Shown here: positions 32,821-40,493 of the stretch, piece by piece
How the letters are laid out: each line of letters opens with the position of its first letter
How positions within the stretch are numbered: the stretch's first letter is position 1
Origin: SIG636 sp045592105
Lineage (GTDB): Bacteria > Bacillota > Clostridia > Oscillospirales > CAG-382
Reading direction: 5' to 3'
Assembly: GCA_045592105.1 (NCBI GenBank)
Contig: JAZNUB010000059.1
Coordinates: 10,899-74,898, forward strand
DNA length: 64,000 nt
The notes under the pieces: model-generated
The model's input: the letters and a program-made list of their open reading frames with translations, nothing else
The model's database searches: none
Told to the model about the DNA's origin: nothing
Position numbers and translations under genes: made by a program

Positions 32821-32953
32821 GAGGCACACTCCGTAAGGAAGTGTGCCTCAGTTATATTCGCCTTGCGGCGAGTGATATTGCTTCGCAGTGATATGATGCT
32901 TCGCATCGTGATATTGTCCTTCGGACAGTTTTATGGGCGAATATAATATAACT
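32821..32953. repeat. Palindromic hairpin array 2 with AGTGATATT linkers
   Basis: Same design as the array at 5453. Hairpins GAGGCACACT/AGTGTGCCTC, CGCC/GGCG, GC/GC (TTCG loop), GATGC/GCATC and GTCC/GGAC are joined by linkers AGTTATATT (32850), AGTGATATT (32871), AGTGATAT (32887) and GTGATATT (32908). The array closes with AATATAACT (32945), the reverse complement of the first linker, preceded by GGGCGAAT, which matches the reverse complement of ATTCGCC. So the ends can pair and the small hairpins flip out. No protein gene is attached to this copy. The first hairpin may serve as terminator of the C39-like gene. Confidence 0.85.
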
Positions 32954-33021
32954 GAAACCCTGTTTTTTTAAAACGCAACTTCCATCTTTTATCAAGTAAA
33001 CGTAGTATTGGTGGGGTATAT

Positions 33022-33261
33022 ATGCAATTGAATGAAGCAGTTTCCAAAAGGATAAAGGAGCTTTGTAACAAAAACGGGATAACACAGTATGCGCTTTCAC
33101 AAAAAAGCGGTGTTCCGCAATCAACGTTAAGCACAATTATTAGTTGCACTTTTCCAAGTATGAAGCTGCGTATTATTTACGAGATTTGTGAGGGCTTAGA
33201 GATAAGCTTAAACGAATTTTTTAATTCCCCTCTTTTTGATAGGGAGAATATTATTGACTAA
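33022..33261 (+). CDS. Small XRE-family helix-turn-helix regulator
   Basis: A 79-residue single-domain DNA-binding protein of the Cro/C1 (XRE) type: RIKELCNKNGITQYALSQKSGVPQSTLSTIIS is the HTH, followed by YEICEGLEISLNEFF, the usual closing helix (C-x-x-L-x-I-S-L-x-E-F-F). There is no sensor domain, so it probably acts as a dimeric repressor. GGTGGGG precedes the ATG. It lies between hairpin array 2 and a strong terminator, isolated from other genes. Its targets are unknown. Confidence 0.88.
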   Translation: MQLNEAVSKRIKELCNKNGITQYALSQKSGVPQSTLSTIISCTFPSMKLRIIYEICEGLEISLNEFFNSPLFDRENIID

Positions 33262-33272
33262 GCAATAACAAA

Positions 33273-33306
33273 TTAACGGGGTTGAGTTTTTGCTCAACCC
33301 CGTTAA
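33273..33306. terminator. Bidirectional terminator between the XRE gene and uraA
   Basis: A 14-bp perfect stem TTAACGGGGTTGAG/CTCAACCCCGTTAA with a 6-base loop, between converging genes; A- and T-rich on both sides. Confidence 0.8.
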
Positions 33307-33322
33307 AATTATAATTTAAATA

Positions 33323-34699
33323 CTATTCTTCGTCAGCGCTCTTGCCGGAAAGAAGAATGTTTGCAAGTATACCAAGAATAAGCGCGCAAGCTATAGAGGT
33401 AATAGTTATAGTGTGATCCATAACGTTAAAGCTTATGGTAAGGCCGCCTATACCTGCTATAAGTATAGTACTTGCAACAAACAGATTTCTGTTCTTATTA
33501 AGGTCAACCTTTTGTACCATCTTCAAGCCGCTTACAGCGATAAATCCGTAAAGTGCCATACAAACGCCGCCCATTACGCAGGAGGGGATGGAGTTTACAA
33601 AAGCAACGAAGGGGGTGAAGAAGGAAACCACTATAGCAAGAACAGCAGCACCGATTATACTGTAAACGGAAGCGTTTTTGGTTATAGCAACGCAGCCAAC
33701 GCTTTCGCCGTAGGTGGTGTTAGGGCAACCGCCGAAGAATGCGCCCGCCATAGAACCAACGCCGTCACCAAGAAGAGTGCGGTGCAGACCGGGCTCTTCA
33801 AGAAGGTCAGACTCGATTATGGAAGAAAGGTTCTTATGGTCTGCAATATGCTCTGCAAATACAACGAAAGCAACGGGAACGTATGCAAACACAAGGGAAA
33901 CAATATAACCGCCGTTAAGCTCGTCAAACGCGCCAAACGCCTTTACAAAGGTGAAATCAGGAGCATCAACAAAGCTCTTAAGAGATACGGGGTCAAACAC
34001 GGAGCTTATCTTGGAGAAATCAATAACCTTCAATGCGTCGATATTTGCTACGTTACCGATAACGGTGAAAACGGAAGCAAGCGCATAGCCGGAAAGTATA
34101 CCGATAATAAAGGGGATAAGCTTGGGCATCTTCTTACCGTAGGTAGAGCATATCATAACTACCACAAGGGTGAAAAGGCCAACAAGTATTGCTATGTAAG
34201 GAGAGCAAACGGAAAGGTTTTCAGCCGTTTTAAGGCCGCCGTTCTGAAGATCACCAACAGCGTTGCCTGCAAGGGAAAGACCTATAATAGCAACGGTGGG
34301 GCCGATAACAACGGGAGGCATAAGCTTGTTTAGCCACTTAACGCCTGCAAACTTAACTATTACAGCGATAACCACGTAAACAAGGCCCGCCATAACAGCA
34401 CCTATTATCATACCAAGATAACCGAGCGCCATAGAAACACCGCCTGCGAAAGCGGCAGCCATAGAGCCTAAAAACGCGAAGGAAGAACCGAGGAAAACAG
34501 GGCTTTTAAACTTTGTGAAAAGCAAATAAACGATAGTGCCAACGCCTGCGCCGAAAAGTGCGGCAGCGGGGCTCATATCGTTGCCGATAATAACGGGTAC
34601 AACAAGTGTTGCCGTCATTATTGCAAGAAGCTGCTGGATAGAAAATACGATAAGCCTTGAAATCGGAGGCTTATCCTTAACGCCGTAAACCATTTTCAT
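33323..34699 (-). CDS. uraA: Uracil permease (NCS2 family)
   Basis: A 458-residue membrane protein with about 12-14 helices of the NCS2 nucleobase transporter fold. The N-terminus (LIVFSIQQLLAIMTATLVVPVIIG) carries the conserved QQ and the middle contains FAEHIADHKNLSSII, the substrate-site Glu motif of uracil permeases, followed by GDGVGSMAGAFFGGCPNTTYGESVGC. Transports uracil with a proton or sodium ion. ATG at 34699 follows GGAGGACC. It lies 48 bp after pyrR, and a small hairpin CCGC/GCGG with TTTTG lies in between. Pairing with pyrR points to control by pyrimidine nucleotides. Confidence 0.94.
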   Translation of the reverse strand: MKMVYGVKDKPPISRLIVFSIQQLLAIMTATLVVPVIIGNDMSPAAALFGAGVGTIVYLLFTKFKSPVFLGSSFAFLGSMAAAFAGGVSMALGYLGMIIGAVMAGLVYVVIAVIVKFAGVKWLNKLMPPVVIGPTVAIIGLSLAGNAVGDLQNGGLKTAENLSVCSPYIAILVGLFTLVVVMICSTYGKKMPKLIPFIIGILSGYALASVFTVIGNVANIDALKVIDFSKISSVFDPVSLKSFVDAPDFTFVKAFGAFDELNGGYIVSLVFAYVPVAFVVFAEHIADHKNLSSIIESDLLEEPGLHRTLLGDGVGSMAGAFFGGCPNTTYGESVGCVAITKNASVYSIIGAAVLAIVVSFFTPFVAFVNSIPSCVMGGVCMALYGFIAVSGLKMVQKVDLNKNRNLFVASTILIAGIGGLTISFNVMDHTITITSIACALILGILANILLSGKSADEE

Positions 34700-34747
34700 A
34701 AAACTGGTCCTCCGTAATAAAATTTTATCAAAACCGCAAAACGCGGA

Positions 34748-35287
34748 TTATGACCTTTCGTATAGCTCCACGCAATCAACACCGTCCGTTTCAACAAAGC
34801 GAACGGAAACCACCTCTTCTCTGGAGGTAGGCAAATTTTTACCCACATAGTCGGGCTTGATGGGCAGCTCCCTATGCCCCCTGTCAACAAAGGCGGCAAG
34901 CTGTATCGTAGCAGGGCGCCCGCGCTTTATAACGGCTTCCATAGCGGCGCGCACCGTTCTGCCCGTATATATAACGTCGTCCACCAAAACAACGTTCATA
35001 TCCGTAACGTCAAAGCCAATGTCCGTTTCCTTGGCGGTGGGCAAATTGGCAAGCTTACCCAAATCGTCACGATAAAGGGTGATGTTAAGAGTGCCGCAAA
35101 GCACCTTTTTGCCCTCTATCTCCTCTATATTAGCGGCAAGGCGCTGTGCCATAGGCACGCCCCTGCTTTGTATACCGATAAGACAAACCCCGTCACACCC
35201 ACGGTTGCGCTCCAATATCTCGTGCGCCATACGTTTAAGCGAACGGCTTATTGCCGCATCATTCATTATTTGTGCCTTAAACTGCAT
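34748..35287 (-). CDS. pyrR: PyrR bifunctional regulator / uracil phosphoribosyltransferase
   Basis: A 179-residue phosphoribosyltransferase. The PRPP-binding motif VVLVDDVIYTGRTVRAA and the N-terminal ISRSLKRMAHEILERN, as well as GIQSRGVPMAQRLA and the RGHRELPIKPDYVGKNLPTS block, are PyrR signatures. PyrR binds attenuator RNA of pyr genes when UMP is abundant and has weak uracil phosphoribosyltransferase activity. The gap to the upstream DUF1846 gene is 18 bp, so it is carried on that transcript. I looked for a PyrR-binding loop in the leaders here and found none convincing. Confidence 0.95.
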   Translation of the reverse strand: MQFKAQIMNDAAISRSLKRMAHEILERNRGCDGVCLIGIQSRGVPMAQRLAANIEEIEGKKVLCGTLNITLYRDDLGKLANLPTAKETDIGFDVTDMNVVLVDDVIYTGRTVRAAMEAVIKRGRPATIQLAAFVDRGHRELPIKPDYVGKNLPTSREEVVSVRFVETDGVDCVELYERS

Positions 35288-35305
35288 AAAAACCCCTTTT
35301 GCACA

Positions 35306-36793
35306 TCACTTGTGGAACAAACGGTTTGTTTGATAGCAAGGCTCGCAGGTTAGGTTTATACCCAAACGGCGGTATATATCCTCGTCCACCTGCGAAAGTA
35401 TAACGGTGGAATGCGCCTCACTACCGCGAAGAAGCCCCAAGCAATCCGCCGCACGGCGCGATATCTCGTTCCCCGTTGCGCTTATAGTAAGTGCGATAAG
35501 CAGCTCATCCGTGTGAAGGCGCGGGTTTTTGTTGCCAAGCAAGCCAACCTTTAGGCTTTGTATCGGCTCTATAACCTCAGGCCTTATTAAAAGCATTTCG
35601 GGGTCTATGCCGCCTATCGCCTTAACGGCGTTAAGCAAAGCGGCACTTGCCGCACCCAACAGCTCGCTTGTTTTACCCGTTACAATGCGCCCATCGTTAA
35701 GCTTTATGGCTACCGCGGGCTGGCCCCCCGTTTCCTCCGAACGCTTAAGCGCGGCGGGAACAACAACACGGTCGTTCACGGTTATGCCCGCTTGGCGCAT
35801 TATTACCTCTATCTTCTGAACGGCGTTTCCGTTGTCACGCCCTTTTTTCTTCTCACAAAGCGCGGCAAAATAACGCCTAACTATCTCTTCCTTGGCGGCG
35901 GCACAAACAGCCTCGTCATCCTCTATGCAAAAGCCAACCATATTTACGCCCATATCCGTTGGCGATTTGTAAGGGCTTTTACCCTCAATATTCTCAAAAA
36001 TAGCGTTAAGCACAGGAAAAACCTCAACGTCCCTGTTGTAATTGACCGCAGTTACACCGTACGCCTCCAAATGGAAGGGGTCTATCATATTAACGTCATT
36101 AAGGTCGGCAGTTGCCGCCTCATACGCAAGGTTTACAGGATGCTTGAGCGATATGTTCCATATAGGGAAGGTTTCAAACTTAGCGTATCCCGCCTTTGTA
36201 CCGCGCTTATACTCGTGATAAAGCTGGGAAAGGCAGGTTGCCATTTTGCCGCTACCGGGGCCGGGCGCAGTTAGCACTACCAACGGGCGTTTAGTCTCTA
36301 TATAATCGTTTTTGCCAAAGCCCTCATCGCTTACAATGTGCGAAACGGCAACGGGATACCCGTCTATCGGATAGTGCAGATATACCTTTACACCAAGCTG
36401 CTCCATACGCTTTTTAAACGCATCTGCCGCAAGCTGGCACGCATACTTGGTTATTACAACACTGCCAACGTATAAGCCCATATCGCGGAAAGAATCTATA
36501 AGCCTTAAAACGTCGGCATCATAGCTGATACCGATATCAGAGCGTATCTTGCTTTTTTCAATATCGTCCGCGCTGATAACAATAACAACCTCAACATCGG
36601 AAGAGATGCTGCTAAGCATCTGAATTTTAGCATCGGGCACAAAACCCGGAAGCACGCGAGCGGCGTGATAATCGTCAAAAAGCTTGCCGCCAAACTCCAA
36701 ATAAAGCTTGCCGCCAAACTCCTTTATACGCTTGCTGATATGCTCGGATTGTTTTTTTATATAAAGCTCGTTATTAAAGCCCTTTTGTGCCAT
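35306..36793 (-). CDS. DUF1846 protein, conserved, unknown
   Basis: A 495-residue cytoplasmic protein that matches DUF1846 in full length: N-terminal KKQSEHISKRIKEFGGKLYLEFGGKLFDDYHAARVLPGF, the P-loop-like LTAPGPGSGKMATCLSQLYHEYKRG (near residue 175-200), and the C-terminal LGLLRGSEAHSTVILSQVDE. The family is widespread in Firmicutes and structurally solved in a streptococcus, but no function is established to my knowledge. The glycine-rich segment suggests nucleotide binding. It leads the minus-strand transcript containing pyrR and uraA, which hints at a nucleotide-related role (inference). Note that its start lies divergent to the YitT gene. Confidence 0.9.
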   Translation of the reverse strand: MAQKGFNNELYIKKQSEHISKRIKEFGGKLYLEFGGKLFDDYHAARVLPGFVPDAKIQMLSSISSDVEVVIVISADDIEKSKIRSDIGISYDADVLRLIDSFRDMGLYVGSVVITKYACQLAADAFKKRMEQLGVKVYLHYPIDGYPVAVSHIVSDEGFGKNDYIETKRPLVVLTAPGPGSGKMATCLSQLYHEYKRGTKAGYAKFETFPIWNISLKHPVNLAYEAATADLNDVNMIDPFHLEAYGVTAVNYNRDVEVFPVLNAIFENIEGKSPYKSPTDMGVNMVGFCIEDDEAVCAAAKEEIVRRYFAALCEKKKGRDNGNAVQKIEVIMRQAGITVNDRVVVPAALKRSEETGGQPAVAIKLNDGRIVTGKTSELLGAASAALLNAVKAIGGIDPEMLLIRPEVIEPIQSLKVGLLGNKNPRLHTDELLIALTISATGNEISRRAADCLGLLRGSEAHSTVILSQVDEDIYRRLGINLTCEPCYQTNRLFHK

Positions 36794-36824
36794 TGCCTAT
36801 GCCCCCTTTGTCACACTATCGTAT

Positions 36825-36853
36825 AGTTTAGCAAATATTCTCTTTTTTTGCAA
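36825..36853 (-). promoter_or_regulatory. Sigma-A promoter for DUF1846-pyrR-uraA
   Basis: TTGCAA and TAAACT with 17-bp spacing on the minus strand, 31 bp before the DUF1846 start. On the plus strand a TATAAT at 36930-36935 probably serves the YitT gene, with a poorer -35 (TTGTTA, 19 bp away). Confidence 0.65.
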
Positions 36854-36967
36854 GTGCTACTTTAAAGTTTTTGCCTATTATTTTAAATTTGCTTCCCTTT
36901 GGCGTTGTTAACATTATACAAAATCCGTATATAATAGATATTGAAAGTCGAAAACAGGAGGTTGTGT

Positions 36968-37858
36968 ATGAAAGCAACGCGTATAAAAGCTATATGTGTC
37001 AATGCGCTTATGCTGGTTGTCGGCTGTGTTATATATGCTGTTGGGATAGGGCTTTTTCTTGACCCCAACAACCTTTGCCCCTCAGGCGTTTCGGGGCTTG
37101 CCATCGTTATTAACCATTGGATAAAGCATTTTTGCGGTAGCTCTCCGCTTTCAACGGGAGCTATTATCGCCATTGCAAACATACCTATTATGACACTTGG
37201 CGTTTGGAAGCTTGGATGGCGTTTTTTCGTTTCCACCATTATTGCAACCTTTGCGGCGTCGGGCTTGATTGATTTACTGCAATCGCTTTTCCCGCCGCTT
37301 ACTGCCGAGCCCTTGCTTGCAAGCATATTGGGCGGCGCGTTTATGTCGCTTGGGATGGGGATGGTGTTCCGTGCAGGTGCCACAACGGGAGGCACGGACG
37401 TTATCGTGCGCGTACTGCGCGCCAAATACAAGCACATTAAAACAGGCGAAATGTTTTGGTTTTTAGACGGTGTGGTTATTATACTGTTTGCGCTTACAAT
37501 GCGTAGCGTAGAGGTGTTTTTGTATGCGCTTATCACGCTTGCCGTGCAAACCTTTGTGCTGGATTCGGTGCTGTACGGTACGGACAGCGCAAAGCTTTTG
37601 TTTATCGTTAGCGATAATCATAAGGAGATAAGCCAATACCTGCTTGGCAAGCTGGAAACAGGCGTTACGCTTATTAAAGCCACGGGCGCATATACGGGCA
37701 AAGACAAACAGGTTGTGATGTGCGTGGTGAAAAAACAAATGCTGCCTAAGATTAGGGAGTTTGTTTACGATGTAGACCCAAAGGCTTTTATGATAGTTAC
37801 AAAGGCAACGGAAATCTTTGGGGAGGGGTATAAGGACCATTCCTCCACCGAACTCTGA
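36968..37858 (+). CDS. YitT family membrane protein
   Basis: A 296-residue protein with five or six N-terminal membrane helices (YitT_membrane) and a cytoplasmic DUF2179 domain. The motif FRAGATTGGTDVIVRVLR is the family signature, and SGVSGLAIVINH precedes it. The C-terminal domain (KLLFIVSDNHKEISQYLLGKLETGVTLIKATGAYTGKDKQVVMCVV, then VDPKAFMIVTKATEIFGEGY) is typical of DUF2179 with the G-x-G-x-Y/F. Function is not firmly known. AGGAGG six bases before the ATG at 36968 defines the start; an upstream ATG at 36941 lacks such a site. The gene's stop codon forms the left edge of the nested inverted-repeat element. Confidence 0.9.
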   Translation: MKATRIKAICVNALMLVVGCVIYAVGIGLFLDPNNLCPSGVSGLAIVINHWIKHFCGSSPLSTGAIIAIANIPIMTLGVWKLGWRFFVSTIIATFAASGLIDLLQSLFPPLTAEPLLASILGGAFMSLGMGMVFRAGATTGGTDVIVRVLRAKYKHIKTGEMFWFLDGVVIILFALTMRSVEVFLYALITLAVQTFVLDSVLYGTDSAKLLFIVSDNHKEISQYLLGKLETGVTLIKATGAYTGKDKQVVMCVVKKQMLPKIREFVYDVDPKAFMIVTKATEIFGEGYKDHSSTEL

Positions 37859-38052
37859 CAGAGCGCAAAAATAGGTGCAGACCACAAAAATATAATTTAT
37901 TTTTCATAATGAAGTCAGCCTGGGCATTTCACGCCCTCGGCTGACTTTTTTTGTTTATTTATTTTTGTTTTGGACGATATAGACCGCTCGCAGTACCAAG
38001 TACAGCTTCGGGTCTCTATCGTCCAATCTGCACTCTATTTTTGCACTCTGTC
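37857..38052. repeat. Nested inverted-repeat element (196 bp)
   Basis: The outer arms are a 25/26-bp inverted repeat, 37857-37881 and 38027-38052, differing in one base and one extra base. Two further hairpins lie inside: AGTCAGCC/GGCTGACT with inner GGGC/GCCC (37913-37946) followed by TTTTTTT, and TTGGACGATA...AGACC / GGTCT...TATCGTCCAA (about 37969-38026), whose loop includes the small palindrome GTACCAAGTAC. The result is a T-shaped or cruciform fold. The left arm overlaps the stop codon of the YitT gene. No open frame of note lies inside. The first hairpin plus T-run could terminate YitT transcription. The family is unknown to me; a small non-autonomous mobile element is one option. Confidence 0.8.
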
Positions 38053-38097
38053 CTCCTGAAATCGGGGGGGGAGACAGATGAAGGCACCTCAAGAGAA

Positions 38098-38173
38098 GTA
38101 AAGTTTGTCACTTTGCCGAAGGCAAAACTTCACTCACGAAGTGAACTCCACTTGCCCCATGGGCAAACTTAGT
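38098..38173. repeat. Hairpin array 3 with ACTT linkers
   Basis: A shorter relative of the other arrays. Stems TTTGCC/GGCAAA (38113-38127), CACT-type CACTCACGAAGTG (38131-38143) and TTGCCC/GGGCAA (38152-38166) are followed by ACTT or AACT. The ends AAAGTTTG (38100) and CAAACTTA (38164) are inverted repeats of each other, so the array can close. The linker word differs from the AGTGATATT arrays. The stretch between the nested element and this array (38053-38097) holds a partly paired GTCCTCC...GGGGGGGGAGAC run and no gene. Confidence 0.75.
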
Positions 38174-38174
38174 T

Positions 38175-38210
38175 GGGGCTGTATCAAATCGTTCGATTTG
38201 ATACAGCCCC
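38175..38210 (-). terminator. Terminator after the Big2-type lipoprotein gene
   Basis: A perfect 16-bp stem GGGGCTGTATCAAATC/GATTTGATACAGCCCC with a 4-base loop, five bases beyond the stop of the minus-strand lipoprotein gene. Its core is the same as the terminator at 20251-20288. Confidence 0.8.
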
Positions 38211-38215
38211 GTTTG

Positions 38216-38845
38216 TTATTCGTCTGTGCTTATATCTGCATCTATACTTTCCGCACTACTTTCCTCACGCTCTAATACAACAAAGGTTATCGAAACGGGC
38301 TTTAAGCCGTTGGAATAAGAAAGGGTTACGGTTGACGTGCCTGCCTTTACGGCAGTAACGCGTTTTGAGCCGAAGTGTATTACTTCACTGTCACTAACCG
38401 TCCACTTAAGCATAGCGTCTTCAAGCTCGCTACCCTCTATCTGCGAATAAAGCTGCATGCTCTCGCCAACGTACAGCGTATGAAATCCGCCCTCCGGCTG
38501 TGGGCCGAGGATAAGATTTGGGATAGTTTCGGGCTCTTTGGAAGGCGGCTCGCTTTGAACGGGCTGTTCCTTGGAGCTTAGCTCTTCCACGCTGCTGTCC
38601 TCCACGCTTTGGGCTTGGCTTTCCTCGCTTGGCTCTGCCGTGTCTACTGCATCCTCGCTTGTTTCTTCCGTCTGCTTGCTTGTTTCCATGCTGACAACAC
38701 TTTCATCTAAAGAAACGCTTTCTTCGCTTAAAACGGAGTTTTCGCTTTCTTCGCGGCTTGTTTCCGCCAATTTGCCGTCCGCACAGCAACAAAGCGCAAA
38801 AAGCGCGGCAATAATAAGCCCAAGGCTTAATACAAATCTTTTCAC
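38216..38845 (-). CDS. Putative lipoprotein with Ser/Glu-rich linker and Ig-like (Big2-type) domain
   Basis: A 209-residue secreted protein starting at GTG (38845), which overlaps the hflX stop (TAGTG) and follows GGAGG by seven bases. The signal peptide VKRFVLSLGLIIAALFALCCC is lipoprotein-like. Then comes a 90-residue acidic Ser/Glu/Thr linker, and a domain of about 90 residues (LYVGESMQLYSQ...LKWTVSDSEVIHFG...VTAVKAGTSTVTLSYSNG) that is a bacterial Ig-like group 2 domain, found in surface adhesins. The acidic tail ends in SIDADISTDE. Its linker and terminator resemble those of the lipoprotein at 20356-21318. Binding target unknown. Confidence 0.78.
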   Translation of the reverse strand: MKRFVLSLGLIIAALFALCCCADGKLAETSREESENSVLSEESVSLDESVVSMETSKQTEETSEDAVDTAEPSEESQAQSVEDSSVEELSSKEQPVQSEPPSKEPETIPNLILGPQPEGGFHTLYVGESMQLYSQIEGSELEDAMLKWTVSDSEVIHFGSKRVTAVKAGTSTVTLSYSNGLKPVSITFVVLEREESSAESIDADISTDE

Positions 38846-40119
38846 TAACGCACCTCCTGCACAAAGCTTGCAAACCTGCTTATTTCCTTTTCCTCGCAAA
38901 ACGCCGTTACGGTAAGGCTACCGTCCTCGTTATAAACGGAATCCTCCACCTCCGCAACGCCGTACAAAGCCGAGGCTTTGCCAACGGAAGCCGCAGGAAA
39001 GCAGAAGGTAACCCTGCGCCTACCGCCCCTAACGGTTTCCTCAAGCTTTGCTATAAACTCGCCTATCCCCATACCCGTTTTTGCAGATATCTCTATAACG
39101 CCCGCGGGTACAAACTGCGTTTTATCAGCGTTGTCCATCTTATTGTAAACGCGAAGTATGGGCTTGTCCTCGCCGCAAAGCTCCTCTATAAGCGAATCCG
39201 TCACTGCCGCCTTGCGCTGTATCTCCTCCACGCATTCAGAGCCGTCTGTTAGGTGGATGATTATATCCGCGTATTTAAGCTCGTCCAAGGTGGATTTAAA
39301 CGCCTTTACAAGGTGGTGCGGAAGGCGGTCTATAAACCCAACCGTGTCGGTTAAAAGCACCTCAACGCCGTTTTCCGTAGTCAGCAGGCGCGTTGTGGGG
39401 TCAAGCGTTGCAAACAGCTTGTTTTCCGCAAGTATGCCCGCGGCGGTAAGGTGGTTTAAAAGCGTGGATTTGCCGCTGTTTGTGTAGCCAACTATCGCGG
39501 CGTTTTTTATCGACTTTTTATCGCGTGCGGCGCGCTGTGTGCGGCGCGTGCGCTCCATTTCCGCAAGCTCCTCCTCCAAAGCGGCTATTCGGCGCCTTAG
39601 ATGCCTACGGTCACTTTCCAGCTTGCTTTCACCGGGTCCGCGTGTGCCTATGCCGCCGCCAAGACGGCTTAGCTCCTTCCCCTTGCCCGTAAGGCGCGGC
39701 GCGGTGTACCGCAAGCAGGCTATCTCTACCTGTAGCTTGCCCTCACCCGTTACGGCGTGGAGTGCGAAAATATCAAGGATAAGCATTGTGCGGTCTATAA
39801 CGCGCACACCTATCAGCTCCTCTAAATTAGCTATCTGCGATGGAGAAAGCTCGTTATCAAACACCACAAGGCTTATATCGCCATCCGCCTCCACAAGCTT
39901 GGCAATCTCCAAAGCCTTGCCGGAGCCTATATACGTTTTGGGGTTTGGCTTATCCATGTTCTGCACAACGGTTGCCACCGCAGTACCGCCCGCCGTTTCC
40001 AAAAGATTTTCCAGCTCGGCAAGTGATACCTCTGCCGCCACCGTATCGCCTGTGCAAAGTGCCGCCAAAACCGCACGCGTGCCGTGCTCTATATCCACTA
40101 TGTTTTCATTTCTCTGCAT
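38845..40119 (-). CDS. hflX: GTPase HflX
   Basis: A 424-residue ribosome-associated GTPase. The N-terminal HflX domain (VVFDNELSPSQIANLEELIGVRVIDRTMLILDIFALHAVTGEGKLQVE) is followed by a helical linker (SRLGGGIGTRGPGESKLESDRRHLRRRI) and the G domain with G1 GYTNSGKSTL, G3 DTVGF and G4 NKMD. HflX splits stalled 70S ribosomes and disassembles 100S dimers. Length and order fit the family. A G-rich ribosome-binding site precedes the ATG. The lipoprotein gene starts on its last base, so the two are coupled. An rpmE gene lies upstream with its own terminator between. Confidence 0.96.
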   Translation of the reverse strand: MQRNENIVDIEHGTRAVLAALCTGDTVAAEVSLAELENLLETAGGTAVATVVQNMDKPNPKTYIGSGKALEIAKLVEADGDISLVVFDNELSPSQIANLEELIGVRVIDRTMLILDIFALHAVTGEGKLQVEIACLRYTAPRLTGKGKELSRLGGGIGTRGPGESKLESDRRHLRRRIAALEEELAEMERTRRTQRAARDKKSIKNAAIVGYTNSGKSTLLNHLTAAGILAENKLFATLDPTTRLLTTENGVEVLLTDTVGFIDRLPHHLVKAFKSTLDELKYADIIIHLTDGSECVEEIQRKAAVTDSLIEELCGEDKPILRVYNKMDNADKTQFVPAGVIEISAKTGMGIGEFIAKLEETVRGGRRRVTFCFPAASVGKASALYGVAEVEDSVYNEDGSLTVTAFCEEKEISRFASFVQEVR

Positions 40120-40155
40120 AAGCTATTCCCCCCCTTTTTTACACACAAAAAAACA

Positions 40156-40181
40156 AAAGCAGCGCAAAAATGCGCCGCTTT
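40156..40181 (-). terminator. Terminator after rpmE
   Basis: Stem AAAGCGGCGCA/TGCGCTGCTTT with one mismatch and a TTTT loop, followed on the minus strand by TGTTTTTTTG; 18 bp after the rpmE stop. Confidence 0.8.
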
Positions 40182-40198
40182 TACCGTACTTTGCTATT

Positions 40199-40399
40199 TT
40201 ACTCCAAATTGTACTTCTTCTTAAACTTGTCAACACGTCCGCCGGAGTCAACAAACTTCTGTTTACCGGTGAAGAACGGATGGCACTTGGAGCATATATC
40301 AACCTTGAGCTCGCTCTTGGTAGACACAGTCTGCATTTCCGCACCGCAAGCACATCTAACGGTGACTTTATTCAACTTCGGATGGATGCCTTCCTTCAC
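40199..40399 (-). CDS. rpmE: 50S ribosomal protein L31 (zinc-binding form)
   Basis: A 66-residue ribosomal protein. The four zinc ligands of the C+ form are present: C16-A-C18 (CACG), C36 and C39 in DICSKCHPF. The start MKEGIHPKLNKVTVRCACG and the C-terminus GGRVDKFKKKYNLE are typical. L31 lies at the ribosome's central protuberance. Its own promoter at 40449-40477 and a terminator give a monocistronic unit between hflX and pssA. Confidence 0.97.
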   Translation of the reverse strand: MKEGIHPKLNKVTVRCACGAEMQTVSTKSELKVDICSKCHPFFTGKQKFVDSGGRVDKFKKKYNLE

Positions 40400-40448
40400 T
40401 TTAACTTCCCTCGCTTCCTATACAGTAATCTTTCGTTTCACAAATTGC

Positions 40449-40477
40449 AGTATAACACAGCTAAAAGCAAAAATCAA
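40449..40477 (-). promoter_or_regulatory. Sigma-A promoter of rpmE
   Basis: TTGATT and TATACT separated by 17 bp on the minus strand, about 50 bp before the rpmE start. The L31 leader contains AGGAAGCGAGGGAAG before the ATG. Confidence 0.75.
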
Positions 40478-40493
40478 TACTTTTTTTATTTTT

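Noticed and set aside
34700..36824. PyrR-binding attenuator for pyrR-uraA
   Set aside because: The leaders before DUF1846, pyrR and uraA are short and lack a convincing PyrR-binding loop; only a 4-bp hairpin is seen before uraA.
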